A stretch of 64,000 bases of DNA, taken from the NCBI RefSeq assembly GCF_001640805.2, contig NC_066833.1:13162183-13226182 (forward strand). The letters are read 5' to 3'. A program made the position numbers and the translations under genes. Each line of letters begins with the position of its first letter. The first letter of the stretch is position 1. Below, in pieces: positions 39,416 through 52,006 of the stretch. The stretch comes from Lates calcarifer (Eukaryota > Chordata > Actinopteri > Centropomidae). Below the pieces are notes generated by a model. That model was not told where the DNA came from. It was given only the letters and a program-made list of their open reading frames with translations, and ran no database searches.

Positions 39416-40439
39416 TCCACCCTGTAAGCATTTACAGATGAATTATTTAAATTCAGATTCACTCTCACTGAATACTAAGCATCTAATAAACACTTAAGGG
39501 TGAAAAATCACACTACCAGATCTTGTGTAAATTACTCAGATTAATTAAAAGCAAACTTGCTGCCTTAGCCAAATTTTCAAGATTAAGGCTCTGTGAAAAT
39601 ATCTCAGAGAAAAAGCACAAAGTGTAATTCTCAATCTGGCTAGATGTGTGTGTAGTTGCTTAATTGCTGTTAAATATTAACAAAATCTCGTAGCGTCTTT
39701 TTCCACCCTTAAACTAACATGTTTTTCTCTACAAGTGAGGGCTTTCAAGCTGCAGTCTTGGTTATTTGCATCACAGTACTACTGCTACTAAAGGAAACGT
39801 GCTGAATCCACTATGAAACAAAAGGAACTACGAAGTATAGACAGATGTGAGTGTATACCAGGAACGTTCGTGTCTATCTTACATTTTCCCTCCACTGGGA
39901 GAAAGCAATGAGAGAGGAGAGGAGAAAAAGAAAGCGGGGTCATTCCTTTTGAATCCAACACAGCGGGAAGACTCATTGATCATATGCTTTGGTTTCGCTG
40001 TCCCAGGCAAATCAACACTGAATCAGAGCAATGATGAATGGGCAAACACCTGAAACACTGGGCTCATTGTGGTTAAAATGACAGTCATTAGAACGAATGG
40101 GCATAAATGTGTAAATGGATGTTTTTTTTTCTTTCTGTGGAATTCAGAATGGATGTATGCCTGAATGAGCAGTGCTTTTTTTCAGAGAGAGAGAGATAGA
40201 GAGAGAGACAGACAGACTTTCTGTAGAGTAAGTGGAGACTGAATAAATGCTCCTTTCACACAAGAATTAACAGAAATATAAACCCACACACACATATATA
40301 CATCCACATAAGGCTCATGTGAAGTGTTTAAAGTCCCATAGCAGGCAGACACAGCAGGTGCTCTCAGCCTGAATGCAGAAATTAATGACAAGCTAAGAAA
40401 GTCTAGGTTCTCTATTACATGTTTCTGTGTGAATGTTAG

Positions 40440-40450
40440 TGTGTCTGTGT

Positions 40451-40487
<37 letters not shown>
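40440..40487. repeat. (TG)n microsatellite
   Basis: A TG array with CTG interruptions at its left end, in intron 2 just left of a purine-rich tract. Confidence 0.95.
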
Positions 40488-40489
<2 letters not shown>

Positions 40490-40595
40490 GGGAGTGTGGG
40501 CGTAAAGCCTATCTATGAGCAACCGGTGTTCAAGGAGCTCTCAGGCTGAAGGATGGCCACTTGCTTTTCATCTCACAGTCAAGTTAATAAAACAC

Positions 40596-40732
40596 CCCTG
40601 CGAGGGGGAGAGAATGAGGAAGAGGGAGAGAAAAGTGGAGAAAGCGAAAGAGACAGAGCTGGAAAAACAGCAGAGAGAAGAAGGAGGGAGAGACAAAGTG
40701 AGAGGAAAATCGAGGGGAGAGATTCCATTGGT
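40596..40732. repeat. Polypurine tract in intron 2
   Basis: A second purine-rich block of irregular GAGA/GGAG words, 1.2 kb from the tract next to exon 3 and on the same strand. Confidence 0.8.
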
Positions 40733-43441
40733 GTTTAGTCTCCCCCGTCATGCTTTCCTTGGCGTCACCTCATTCATCAGAGTGTAGTCCAAGCTCTCTA
40801 TATGTCTAACAATAACAGGGGTAAGTAGACAGAACTGAGTGTCTAGAGAGGTGAAGCTAAACTTAACATTTCACCTTGCTATACTAACAACTCTAACAGC
40901 TTGACTTTAAATGTAAGTATAAAAATGATGTGATGACATGCAAAAAGGTCTGCTGACAGAGTCTGACACAACAGAAAGCTCTGCCACTAAGATTAGTGAT
41001 TCTGTTGACATTAGGTTTGATAAGACAATGTATTTACGTGAACATAATGAAAAGAACATATCCTACTCTGCCTCAGCTTTATATATACTTTTCATTGTCA
41101 GAGCTAAACAACTTCTTTCTTCTCTTTATTGAAAGCAGCACAACCAGGGATCTTACTTTTGTGTGCAGATGTGATCTGCTGCTGCTTAAAAGTGCTCAAT
41201 AACTATTACCTGCTCAAAATAATCTTTACAAAAACAGAGAGGTTCACATTTGGTCCAAATATACATAAAAAATAGGCCACTTGTGTCAGTGAAGGTGTTG
41301 ATACTCAAGCCTTAACACACAAAGGTGGAATATGGGTGTAGAACAATGTTAGTACAGTGGATCCTTTGTTGCAACTCTGTCTAATAGAAATTACATTTGT
41401 GTAGTACTAATTAACAGCAGCAAATACATTACAAATGTAATGTTGCAAAAAAGTTACAAAAAGGATAAACATGTTTGTCTTTCATTTCTTTTCCCTACAA
41501 TAAATGTTTTTTTGACAAAGTAGTGTGAAGCATCATTAATATTTTTTGGCTACAGTTTAGGAACTTAAAGAAGATTAATGAAAGATCTTGGTCTTGGTCA
41601 GACACTGAACAAATCACCATAATCAAACTTTATTTTAGTGTTCTTTACCTAACCTGATGTACCTCTTTCTTGTCTAGACCAACAGTTACGGTTCTTTCAA
41701 AATTAACTAAATGTAACTTCTGAGAGACATGGTGGTTTGTCAGTGCACCTTTTTGCCTCTGTGAGAAAATGCACAACATTAAAAGTTACTGCACCTGTTC
41801 ATATGAAAACACATTTGTGGCAAAGAGTAATTTGGTTGTGTAAAAATATAAAAAATATTTCAACATCACAGCTGAAAAATGCTGTTTTTAAAGCTGGTTG
41901 TCTTTGTGGCCTTCTGTCTACCTCCTTATGATAGGATAATAGTCATGAGAAACAAGGAGGATAGAGCAAATGTAAATGGAACAGACTAAAGTTTTGCTCT
42001 GGATTGTGCCAACTTTGTCTCCATTTACTTTTCTGCTTTCCTTGTGTCTGTGTTTATGGATGTGCATGTGTATAATATTCAGTCTCTGTATACAGATGTC
42101 TGTGTACTTTCATGTCAAGCACAACGATATAAACTGGGCTAAATCTGAAGTGACAGCGGGTGATGAGTCTGTGCTTTTAAGCTGTCTCTGGGAGGGGTCT
42201 GATGTTTGACAAACACATGCAGGGTTCAAAATCAAATCCAGGTGGTGTGTATGTGTTTGCATGTATATGTGTATGCATATTTGTGTTAGGTGTGCTATAT
42301 CCTTTTCTAGAGGAGATGACTCGATTTGAGCAAGTCTCTGCCAAAGTAAATAAGACCTCCGCTATGATGTGAGGATCCCACTCTGGAGGATAGCATCTAT
42401 TACATGGAGTTACCTTCCTCATCCCCATCCCCAAACATTACATCATAAGAACTGAGTTCTCCAACCTTGAATCATTTTCCTGGGTTAGTTAGCCAAAGCT
42501 TGTTTTATCTGTCCTTCACTTGACAGGGGGAGAAAGAGGGTGAGGGAAAAAAACTGAATGCCTTGATATCATTACCTCTCTCCAGATCTAGAAGTGGATT
42601 AGTAAGGAGAGTGTGGCACACTCTGTGAAGCTCCACCACCAGCAGATGCAAGCTCCTACTGTGAATACTGTGTGTAGAACTGTTTGTGTGTCAACCAGGA
42701 TAAATAAAGGTCTAAAGTGGGCAGCCACCCCCTTGTTTCTCTCCAGGGGGGCGTAACTCACCTCTCCCTGCCCTCTAATTGATATATAACAACACTAGGA
42801 CCCTGCACCGGTCCTTGTGACCTCTGATCCCACCCAACCCTTGATGGTCACAGCTGGGGCACAGTTTGGTGTGATCTTGCCCCTGGTTTCTCTGATCTGT
42901 GCTGTAGGTTGGCGTGGTGGCTAAAGGAACAGTAAAATGGAGTGTGGTAACTTGATCCACTCAAGACATTACAACAACTGCAACAGGCACATCTCAGAAT
43001 CACAGAGTCAGCATGCCAGTTCACCCACTTCAAAGACATGAGGGTCAATGGGAGTTAATGGACCAGTATATGGACCAATGTGGGGTGACAATGCATTTAG
43101 GCCAAGACTCGAGTTTTGAGAAACAAGACAGAGAGTATCCTCTATTCAAAAGTTTAATGATCTTGGCTTGATTTTATAGACAGGGTCAATGACGGGGTTC
43201 TGGCTGGTTATGACCTTTTTTTTCTATAAATAAAATCTATGAAATGGACAAATTCTAATCATAATTAAAACCAGAGATTTTTTTGCAATTATTTTTTAAA
43301 CCAAACTATGTCCATTATACCTCTACAGCTACCTTTAAAAAGTGGTCCACAACAAGTGTGGGGCTGGCTTACGGTCTGGGCTCCACAGAGGTCACAGGGG
43401 TCACAGACACGACAACTGCAGCATATCAATCATAGGAGCCA

Positions 43442-43562
43442 TCAGCAGCCGGTCTTACCAAAGAGAAACCTGAATACACACTTCATACCTCCTCATCTTC
43501 CTCATTCCTCCTGTTTTTGAGAAGCCCCAAGCTTTCCCCTGCAAATTCTTGTTTATGCTTTG
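43442..43562 (+). repeat. Diverged dispersed repeat, copy 1
   Basis: It shares ATCAGC, GGTCTTACCAA, AGAAA, ACACACTT, a CTTCCTC-rich block and CTTGTTTATG in the same order with the segment at 43985-44098. The two are old copies of an unidentified sequence or of a local duplication. Confidence 0.5.
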
Positions 43563-43984
43563 GTCAAGGACACATCAACAACAATTGCTGAAGAATGATG
43601 GAAACAAGAGAGCCCATTATTTGTGTGTATATTCACACAATGCGGGATAAGGACAGTGTGAGCAAGGTAATCCCCATGATTTATTTAGGACCATTGGCCA
43701 GCTTGTGTCTGTTATGAATTCATTCATTTACTTCATTTACTTCTATGAACTTAAGTCAAGTCCCAAAAATCACATATGCAATACATCCATAACACTATGG
43801 GTTATTTTTTCCACTGGTGGGATATCTGTACATTTGCACAGGTTTTTTAATGAGGTCTGATATTTTCAATTGTTTTGGTAATATTAATGCACAATTGTGA
43901 TTTATTCCTTGACATAAAGGCTATAGTTGATATAATTTGGATATGTTTTCATGGTGTATACTTGATGTCAGTCACTGGGTTTGG

Positions 43985-44098
43985 ATCAGCTGGTCTTACC
44001 AAGAAGAAAGTAACCATAACACACTTTTTACTTCCTCCTCCTAGTCCTCCTTCGTGGTCCCTTGCCCTACCCTGTTAATCCTTGTTTATGGATGGGCT
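43985..44098 (+). repeat. Diverged dispersed repeat, copy 2
   Basis: Partner of 43442-43562 with the same motif order. The spacing between copies is about 540 bases. No target-site duplication was recognised. Confidence 0.5.
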
Positions 44099-45425
44099 TT
44101 TCTCTATACTCTCTCTCCCTTTCTAGGGGGAAGGGTGGGGGGCAGCGTATGCTGGTCAGGCTGATTTCACAGATGGGGTGGCAGCAGAGCACGGGGAGCT
44201 TTAAGAGCCCTTGGGTGACTAAAGAAGTTGAAACAGCAGTCTGTTCTCTAAGAGAGAAAAAAAAAAGCTGACAGACTGAAGTGGTGGACCTCGTCCAAAA
44301 TATAAAAAGCCATGCCATTACACATGCTCCCACCCTCCTATTCCAGACCTTAGAATTAGAATGTGAATGTGCATGTGGGTGTGTGTGTACCGAATATTTC
44401 TCATTATTCCTGACAGTATATGCAGAGTTCACACACTGTGACCACTAGCTTTTTTCTATAGATGTCAAGCTTCTTCATTGTGGCACAATGTTGGATACTG
44501 ATGCTTATCTGAGCAGTCCCACTGACTATATATACTCCTGATTTTTTTCCTATAAAATAATCCTTTGTTTTATAATATCTGACACAAACTTATTTTGTTT
44601 CAAGCATCAAATAATCTATTGCTGAAAATGTTGCAAAAGTTGAGATGTGACTAGGTTGGTTGAACTGAAGTAAATATGTTTTCAATGCCTTTTTTTTTTA
44701 TTTTAAACTTTCAACATACTTTAATTTTTCAGCATTTCATGTGAACATATCAAATTGCTTGTTATGAATGATAACTAGTTTTCTGTGTGTAAGTAAGAAC
44801 TTTTTTTTGCTTAAACAATCAAGTCAATACACAGCAATCTTGGCAAAAATAAGAATGTTGTTGTATCCCCTGTTGGGTCCTATGAAAAATGGACTTCACT
44901 TTGTATGTGCCCATTAATTCTGTTTTGTATGCAGAGCAAGTGTCTGGGGCGTTGGTTTGTTGTTGAAGAATGCTTTCAAAGCACGCAAGAATGTAATCTT
45001 TAACACTCTTTAGTCTTGTGAAGGGCTAAGCCCCCTGGACACTGCTCAGCAATCACCCTGCCTCCCAGACAGATAACAGTATATCTGGATCACACGCACT
45101 CACACACGCGGGAGCACACACGCACACACAAACTCGTCAGTTGGTAGCTCCAGAGTGAACGTCCAGGGGAGGCTGAGCTCTTAATTTGTTCTGACCGGAG
45201 CACGTTGTGTCTCGGTAGGCCAATAGCAGCAGCCTCTCCATCAATGTGAATGACTGTTTGTGTGTGTGCTTGTGTGTGTGTGTGAGGGCTCAGTGCCACT
45301 GCCACATTATGAGAAATCATTTGTGAGCAGCAGTCTCCCAGGGCAGGCTGCTTATCGGAGCGCAGTCAGTGGATGACGTGAGTAATTACAGATGATTCAC
45401 CTTGAGGACTTGATCATCAGCAATA

Positions 45426-45540
45426 TCTATCTCTCTCTCTCTTTCTCTTATCCTTTCCTGTCCTTCCCTCTTTCCTCTTCTCTCTCTTTCTTCTCCTCTT
45501 TCTCTTTTTGATCCTATCCTATCCTCTCTCTTTTTCTCTG
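45426..45540. repeat. Polypyrimidine tract in intron 2
   Basis: About 115 bases of CT, TTC and TCC words plus two TCCTA repeats. Opposite strand polarity to the other two asymmetric tracts of this intron. Confidence 0.8.
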
Positions 45541-46061
45541 GAGTTATTCTCATTTAAAAGTGACATTGGCTCCTATTCCTGCAGCATTTTTATGAACTGT
45601 ACAAATCACACGCTTTTCCTCTGAACTTGTTCAAAGCAAACAACTTGAAATAAAGCAGACCTTGCTGTGCATACTGCGTAACTTCCAACACACATTCCAA
45701 TGTCCAGCACTGGATCAAGTCCCCAATATCGGTATGCATTTTCCTACTTGCTCACACGTGAATAACTTCTATCAGCACATCATCAATCTCTCCCTACAAT
45801 TGGTCATGCAATTGTCCTATAGCCTGCAATTGTCTTTTGACTAAATGCATTTTTAACGGTCTGCAGTTTTTCCTTTGGACCATTTTTTCATTGTGGTTTG
45901 ACCTCATGAAGAAACTCTTTCGCATTTTGCCGGTGCCAGCACAGTATATAGCTGAGGGAAACAAGGTTTGGCAGCTCCATGGAACAAATGACTGGATTAC
46001 CTTAAGCCACTGCCAAGGAGTAATTCTAACACTTAATAAAGGAAAAAAACGAGGAAGTGCG

Positions 46062-46070
46062 TTGTGTGTG

Positions 46071-46110
<40 letters not shown>
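46062..46110. repeat. (TG)n microsatellite
   Basis: A TG array of about 37 pure bases with one CA interruption, about 0.9 kb from exon 2 on the 3' (left) side. Confidence 0.95.
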
Positions 46111-46111
<1 letters not shown>

Positions 46112-46999
46112 CAGTGGGCCAGCCCTGAGGCACAGTAGTCTAACTAGTAAGACAAATAAACACTGAGTGAGAGCCCACTGGAGGGACTTTGGTAGCAGAG
46201 AGAGGGTGATAGATGAGGCTGCAGAGGCTTTTTTTTTCCAAAGTGTATACAATGATGTTGCAACACCACTGCTGGTTTGTTTTTATGAAAGCTGCGCAAT
46301 TCTTGTGGTTGAAAAACTTAAGAGAATTGCAGTACAAAAGTGCAGCTTTAAAATGATTGTTATATGTAGATTTTTGAAATTGCAGTGTGGGTATTGAAGT
46401 TAAAAGCTGAAGGGTTTTGTGTTATTTGACAAGTAACTGTATTAAAGCACATGTGACTGACAGAATGAGGTGGTACACAATGTCAATTAAGAACAAATGG
46501 ATTAACAAGTGAATTCTCAACAATGGAATTATAATGTTGGCATGCAACAGCAGTAAAATGCTATCACTGTTGTTGATATTTACTAAAAAGGGGGTAAGCC
46601 TATTGCCATTCTTATGAGGATGCTTTTGTGGCTACAACCTAAAATCCTTTAATGCCTTAATCTTTCTTTAAACACACGCACACTCAAATACAGAAACGCC
46701 CACACACGCATGCAGTACATTTTCCCTTAAGCATCTTGACCATATGGCAAGCTCTGAATGCTTAACCTTTAACCTGCGAGATGGTGAATGGACAAAAAAA
46801 AATGTCTAAAGAAAAGTGGGTTAATCTGCACTTGGCTCATTGGGTCAACATGACATAGTGAGAACCACAGGAGTTTGAAAATCCTGATTTCATGTGGTGT
46901 GGGGCTGAGGCCCGCATCCAGTACATGTTGGAGGATCTGTCTCCCAAATGTAAACATATTAAAACATGATGTGGGTAAATACGGAGATAGAATACTCAC

Positions 47000-47064
47000 C
47001 CCATGCGATGGGTAGGAAATCCATCCTAACTCCCCTTGGCTTGCTTTAGAGTCTAACAGGTTGA
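47000..47064 (-). CDS. epha3: epha3 exon 2: start of ephrin-binding domain
   Basis: This is a 65-base exon, the usual length of Eph exon 2, and too short to appear as an open reading frame. With the leftover G of exon 1 it encodes V32 to G53, which begins VNLLDSKASQGELGW and ends ISYPSHG. This is the first beta strand region of the Eph ligand-binding jelly roll; only KAS differs from the KTI I recall in mammals. The acceptor is a pyrimidine-rich tract ending CCACAG (AG at 47066-47065). The donor is GGG|GTGAGT (GT at 46999-46998) and leaves phase 0, so exon 3 starts cleanly at TGG. Frame, length and both splice sites agree, so confidence is high despite the small size. Confidence 0.94.
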
Positions 47065-48640
47065 CTGTGGTAAGAAAAGAGGGAAAGAGAGAGGGAAAAC
47101 AAAGAGAACATATGAGTGTCTAGTCCTTGTTAGCCCCAATTGGCCCTTATCTAAACCCACAGGAGGGATCACCAACCTCAAGCGCTGATCATGACTCTAT
47201 TTACTCAGCTGCCACACACACACACACACACACACAATATATCCTATGTTAACCAACAGTGAGAGCTGGCTGTCTTGCCGAGCAGTGTAAAGCATCAAAG
47301 CAGACGTTGGATGAGCAAACTGGCTACAACACATCCCAAAGATGTATTGATCTAAAATAGACCCAACATTTCAAAAACCACAACAAGAAGTGTTTATTTT
47401 CTAAGACTCTAAGGCTTTTGACCCATCTGACCCAGTATCCCCACGTAGTTTCAGATGTGGTCAAACATCCAATTGGCCACTTTGATATAGAAAATAGAAA
47501 TCCATTCATAATGAGCAGACATGCAATTTTATGTGTGTGTCCTGCCAAGAATTCATTCTTTTCAAAGAGTATGAAGGGAAATCTGTGTCTAATGGGGGGA
47601 ATCTGATAGAGACCAAATAAGACAAGGAACTCCATTAGCATGATGGCGCAAGTTGAGGCTTTGGGTTCCATACAGTGAACTTTATGGAGCCACAGTAGCA
47701 GCCTTCTCAGTACTGAAAGTGCATAATTACAGTGTCATGACATACTAGTAATTGCACCTTGATCGCCCACCTCCTCAGGCCAAAATCTGATGCACATAGC
47801 GTACAGTGCAGGTAACTTCTGTGCACACATGGACAGATTCTGCTTTCTAACATCTTCACAGTGAAATTAACTGTGACACACAGTATCTCCCTCAAGCATA
47901 GAAAAATATGCTACAACATTTTCTATTCTTAGTGTATACACATGGCTCTGGTGTGAATGATTGTCATCGAATACACCTGTCAGTATGGGCCATGACATAC
48001 TGACAGATGGGCCACAAGTGGGGAATGTGGAGGCAGCCTTGTGCTCTATAGATTCCCCACTTCTCCTGTTGTGGTTAGCAACACAAATGAGAGACAATAA
48101 GATCCTACAGCCTGTGAGTACTTTCACTTCTAGTCTCACATTAGAGGGTAATTACTCCTGTAGCTACAGTAAACTAATTGGAAGTATTTATGAAGTAAAT
48201 TAATTACATTCTGGGATAAATGTTTAATCTTGTTTCTTTGTTTCTCCAAACAGATAACTGAGAAAACTAATGTGATGGGTTATTGTAGTGAGAATGAGAA
48301 GCTGCTGTAGTATGAAGAAACAGATCAATCCAGTGGGATGTAGTGTGGTGTTCTGTTGCTCCTTTTTTGTTATTGGGTTCATATCCTTAAAATCATTAAA
48401 GATTTTTTTTTCATTTTAATTTTTTTAATTTTGATTTTACAAATTATTAAGTATCTACTAATATTCATGGTAATCCATTTTGACTTAATAATCAGCCAGA
48501 AAAATGCATGAAATATGAAATATGTATTGAATATAGAGCAATAAAGTTTCACTGTTCAAATGGTGTCTCAGTCTCCTTCTCCTCATCCTGCTGAGAGCAA
48601 ATCAGTCCACAGCTCAAGACACACACAAGCAAATGTACAC

Positions 48641-48679
<39 letters not shown>

Positions 48680-49139
48680 TACCCAAGAAAGCACGCACAT
48701 ACACAGCCAAAATAAAGCAGCAGTGCAGTAAGGCCCTGCAGCTGTAACTCTATTCACTGTGAGAGTATGACGAATACGGTCTCCCTGTATTCTCCTATTC
48801 AAAGCAATAAGCTAGAGTGTACACATGTCCAAAGACAGTCAAAGAGAGTACTTGTGGGTCATGAAAGACTGATGTGGCACTGAGAAAACTATTTTAGTCA
48901 AGATATTTTACTCCTCACAAGCAGCATGAACTAAATTTGCAGAGAGAAGTGATTTTGCTGCTCTGTGAACTAATTGTTGTTTCACACTAGAATAAAGGTT
49001 GAGATGGAAATCACCATTTCCTTCAGGCAAGCCTGATAACTATCAACTAACGCGGCGAAACAAAGAGCCTGAAAGGGAGGCAGAGAAAGGAAGACGCGTG
49101 CACACACACATACACACACACACAGACAGGGAGGCTTAT

Positions 49140-49400
49140 TATTAAATTCCAGGCTCAAAAAGCTACTAAATTGAGGCTCACCTGAGCTGTAGCCATGCTA
49201 AGCCACTCAGCCAGTTGAGTGGCAGTAGACACATTCCTATTAGAGTCTAATGAAGCTATCTGTTCATGTCAGATAATAGCAGCTCAGCATCCAGGGCCAT
49301 TGCTTCCAATTTACATTTCTCAACGAGCCGAGCCCACCGCTCAAATTGAGCCGAGCGGGGGAATTTGAGAGCAGAAAATTAGATGGCTCTCATATCACAG
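49140..49400. other. Complex stretch in intron 1, candidate enhancer
   Basis: About 260 bases free of low-complexity sequence in a microsatellite-rich neighbourhood. They contain AATTTGAG/CTCAAATT words and a CCGCTC...GAGCGG inverted repeat near 49340. This composition is typical of conserved non-coding elements, but conservation cannot be seen here. Confidence 0.25.
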
Positions 49401-49757
49401 GAGGAAAAAGCCCCCTCCAGCTGCACTTGGCTGAGGAAATCAGCACCCCCCCACACACACACAAGCACACATACACACTCACAAATATGAGCATAAACAC
49501 TGAGATTGTGTGCAGTTACCAAAAAACACAGAACCACGCCAAAGGATGTACCCACATCCACGAAACAAGACAAACACATATGGGCCAAGATGATGCATAC
49601 ACATTCACAGTCAAGAGAAGCACTTCCACAAACATATACTGCGTGCATACTGGACTCTTTGAGATGCTCACCAAAACACACACATATTCCCACGCATGCG
49701 CACTCAAGTAGAACGAAAATAAGAGCAAACACAAACATTTGCTGATAGTCTTTCTTA

Positions 49758-49809
<52 letters not shown>

Positions 49810-49825
49810 CACACACACACACACA
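49758..49825. repeat. Compound (CT)n(CA)n microsatellite
   Basis: A CT array with one TTT interruption, then TTG and a short CA array. Its translation gives the Arg-Glu repeats seen on the minus strand, which are not a gene. Confidence 0.95.
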
Positions 49826-50774
49826 GTCAGTTAGCTAGCTAGCGTCAGCCAAGCATATAGCCCCTGCCCCATCAGGGAGTGCCTCTAAACGGGAACTAGG
49901 AGTATTAATAGCAAACTGAGCCAGCCAGTCTGGGAGGGAGCAAAACATCAAGAGGTAGAGACAGGTGAATTGATAACACATACTGTAGCTAGGCCACCAT
50001 CCCACACACATAAACTGACCCCAGCAAAACGGAAGTAGAGGACACAACGCCACAGGCAACTGGAATGTCCTGCAAGGTTTTTTTTTTGTTTTTTGTTTTT
50101 TTATGGTAAACTGATGGGATACTGTACCATCCAGCCAGTAAACTCAATTAGCACCTTGCAAATACAGTTTAAAACCACTGCCATGTGGCATTAATTCTCT
50201 TTTTTTTTTCATTTGCTAGTGACCTAGTATCGCTTGGCATAGCGTATGTTGAAATATTAACATGAAACACTGGAGGATAGATCCACAGGGTGCCTATTTT
50301 GATGTCTATGTTCTCATAATTTAAGTAAGTAAACCATTATGACTGTCTGGCACAAACTTTAAATCAACAGTCCCTTAATTTTCCCCTACTCTCTGGCACT
50401 CACCAACTCACCCCCAGTAAAATATGATGAAAGAAACTGGTTCCCAGCAGATGAACATAGAAATGTAATCCTTGCCCAGTACAACAAACATGTTAGATAA
50501 ATGGAAGGAGAAGCTGTCAGTCACAGATGCTGGGATAGAATAGAATATAATAGAATGTTCCTGTAATATCTCCAGTCTAACAGGGTAGATGGGGCTTTGT
50601 CTTTGCAGCATGGCTCTGTGCATGTGAAGGTTGGCAGGCCGCAGTGCAGGCATAGCAAGGCGACTTGTGTCTGTGTTAAAGGGTGAAGTGTTCACCTCCC
50701 ATTATGAATTATTCAAGTGCAGAGTCGCTCTGTCTGATGTTGTTGCTGCTTGCCCAGCCCCTCTGCCCCCATTC

Positions 50775-50775
50775 T

Positions 50776-50819
<44 letters not shown>
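50775..50819. repeat. (TTTC)n microsatellite
   Basis: About eleven TTTC units in intron 1, a tetranucleotide array prone to length variation. Confidence 0.95.
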
Positions 50820-50820
<1 letters not shown>

Positions 50821-51119
50821 TATTCTTATACCTTATACTTACATGCCTTATATACACATAGACTTTAAGATTCATATGAGGGTATATAGAACTCCTGCAC
50901 ACATACTCTATAATCGTATATCTATACACATAAACCATTTAAATAACACAGTAACACACAAAACCTTATCTTTATCTAAACTCAAAGGCTTAAACCACCT
51001 GCTGTTAAACCGAGGATGCCACTCTCGATCTTCAGCTCAATGTTTGGTCAAGACATACATATAAATATAGGCCTAATGTATATGAAAGTGGGGGGTTATT
51101 TTTAAAGGAGGGGCATGTG

Positions 51120-51310
51120 TAAGCACATTTCCAGCACCTCTGAAAGGTACCATCGCTCACAAACGCCCATTCGTCCCAGCGGGACTGCTGCACCAGGCTC
51201 TACGGGCCAAGCCTCCCTACCGCCGGCTAAAAATATCAGAGGCCTTCCGACGTCCCGCAGCGGGCCAACGTCACACCACGCAACGGGACACGCTGCAGCA
51301 CAGCAAAAAG
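51120..51310. other. CpG-rich island in intron 1
   Basis: About 190 bases with roughly fifteen CpG dinucleotides in otherwise CpG-poor intron. It could be an unmethylated regulatory element, an alternative promoter or a decayed GC-rich repeat. No convincing coding frame. Confidence 0.4.
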
Positions 51311-51789
51311 CAGCAAACAACTTTGTTTCTTTCTTTGTTTGATTCAATTAAATGTGGAAAAAAAATAAACATCATCTCTATCTCATATCTGCCCAAAGTT
51401 GAAATGAATCTGTGCCACTGAACGATATTCTCAGGGATTTTCTTTATATTTTTTTCAACTTTCCCCAAAAGTTTTGTACAGGATTACTGCGACCTAATGA
51501 AAGCCACACAGTAAATGCTATTATTTAAAAGAATGTTGGTCGAGGCACAGTGCCGAGGTGGGCTGGAAGACTGAAAGAAATGTAACTAGACTTCTGGTCT
51601 CCTTATAAATGGTGAGGAAAATCATAAAATAATAACTTACGTTTGCAGTTTACCATCGTTTCGTTAAAGTTCAAGGTTGTTTCCATGAAAATATATTTTT
51701 TATTTTATTTACTCTCTAAGTAATGGATTCATTTTGCGTTATTTGTGATTAATGAGTACTTTGATTATCTATGACCACTAAATTTAAAG

Positions 51790-51817
51790 TTTTTTTTTTT
51801 TTTTTGGGGGGGGGGGG
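51790..51817. repeat. T16-G12 homopolymer junction
   Basis: Sixteen T are followed immediately by twelve G. Such a junction is hard for any sequencing chemistry, and the counts should not be trusted. The G run could form a quadruplex. Confidence 0.9.
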
Positions 51818-51980
51818 ATTCTTCTTGGTCAACTCTCAGCGCGCTTGCAGGCTAGATTTGATCAGCAGCAGCCTGTTCAAATGAAAATAAAAACCAACTG
51901 AACTTTTTTTTAAAAAAGTATTCACTCACGTTAACACTGACCTCCAGAACAAGCACGAGTAAAACGAACTGAATGAGGTT

Positions 51981-52006
51981 TAAAAAAAAAAAAAAAAAAA
52001 AAAAAA
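51981..52006. repeat. Poly-A tract with AAG tail
   Basis: About 26 A followed by AAGAAGAAG, within 200 bases of the T16-G12 run. No retroposon body is evident. Confidence 0.9.

Larger units (their letters stand above)
38996..46999 (-). other. epha3 intron 2
   Basis: An 8.0 kb intron with a GTGAGT donor and a CTTTTTCAG acceptor. The acceptor end is remarkable: about 410 bases on the pre-mRNA are almost all pyrimidine (39000-39410, listed separately). It also holds a purine tract at 40596-40732, TG arrays at 40440-40487 and 46062-46110, a CT-rich tract at 45426-45540, and two diverged copies of a roughly 110-base sequence at 43442-43562 and 43985-44098. No exon was seen. Confidence 0.85.

Noticed and set aside
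49379..49824. Minus-strand frames of 147 and 102 codons with Arg-Glu repeats
   Set aside because: They are translations of the CT/CA microsatellite at 49758-49825; similar Thr-His, Val-Cys or Ser-Leu frames elsewhere have the same origin.
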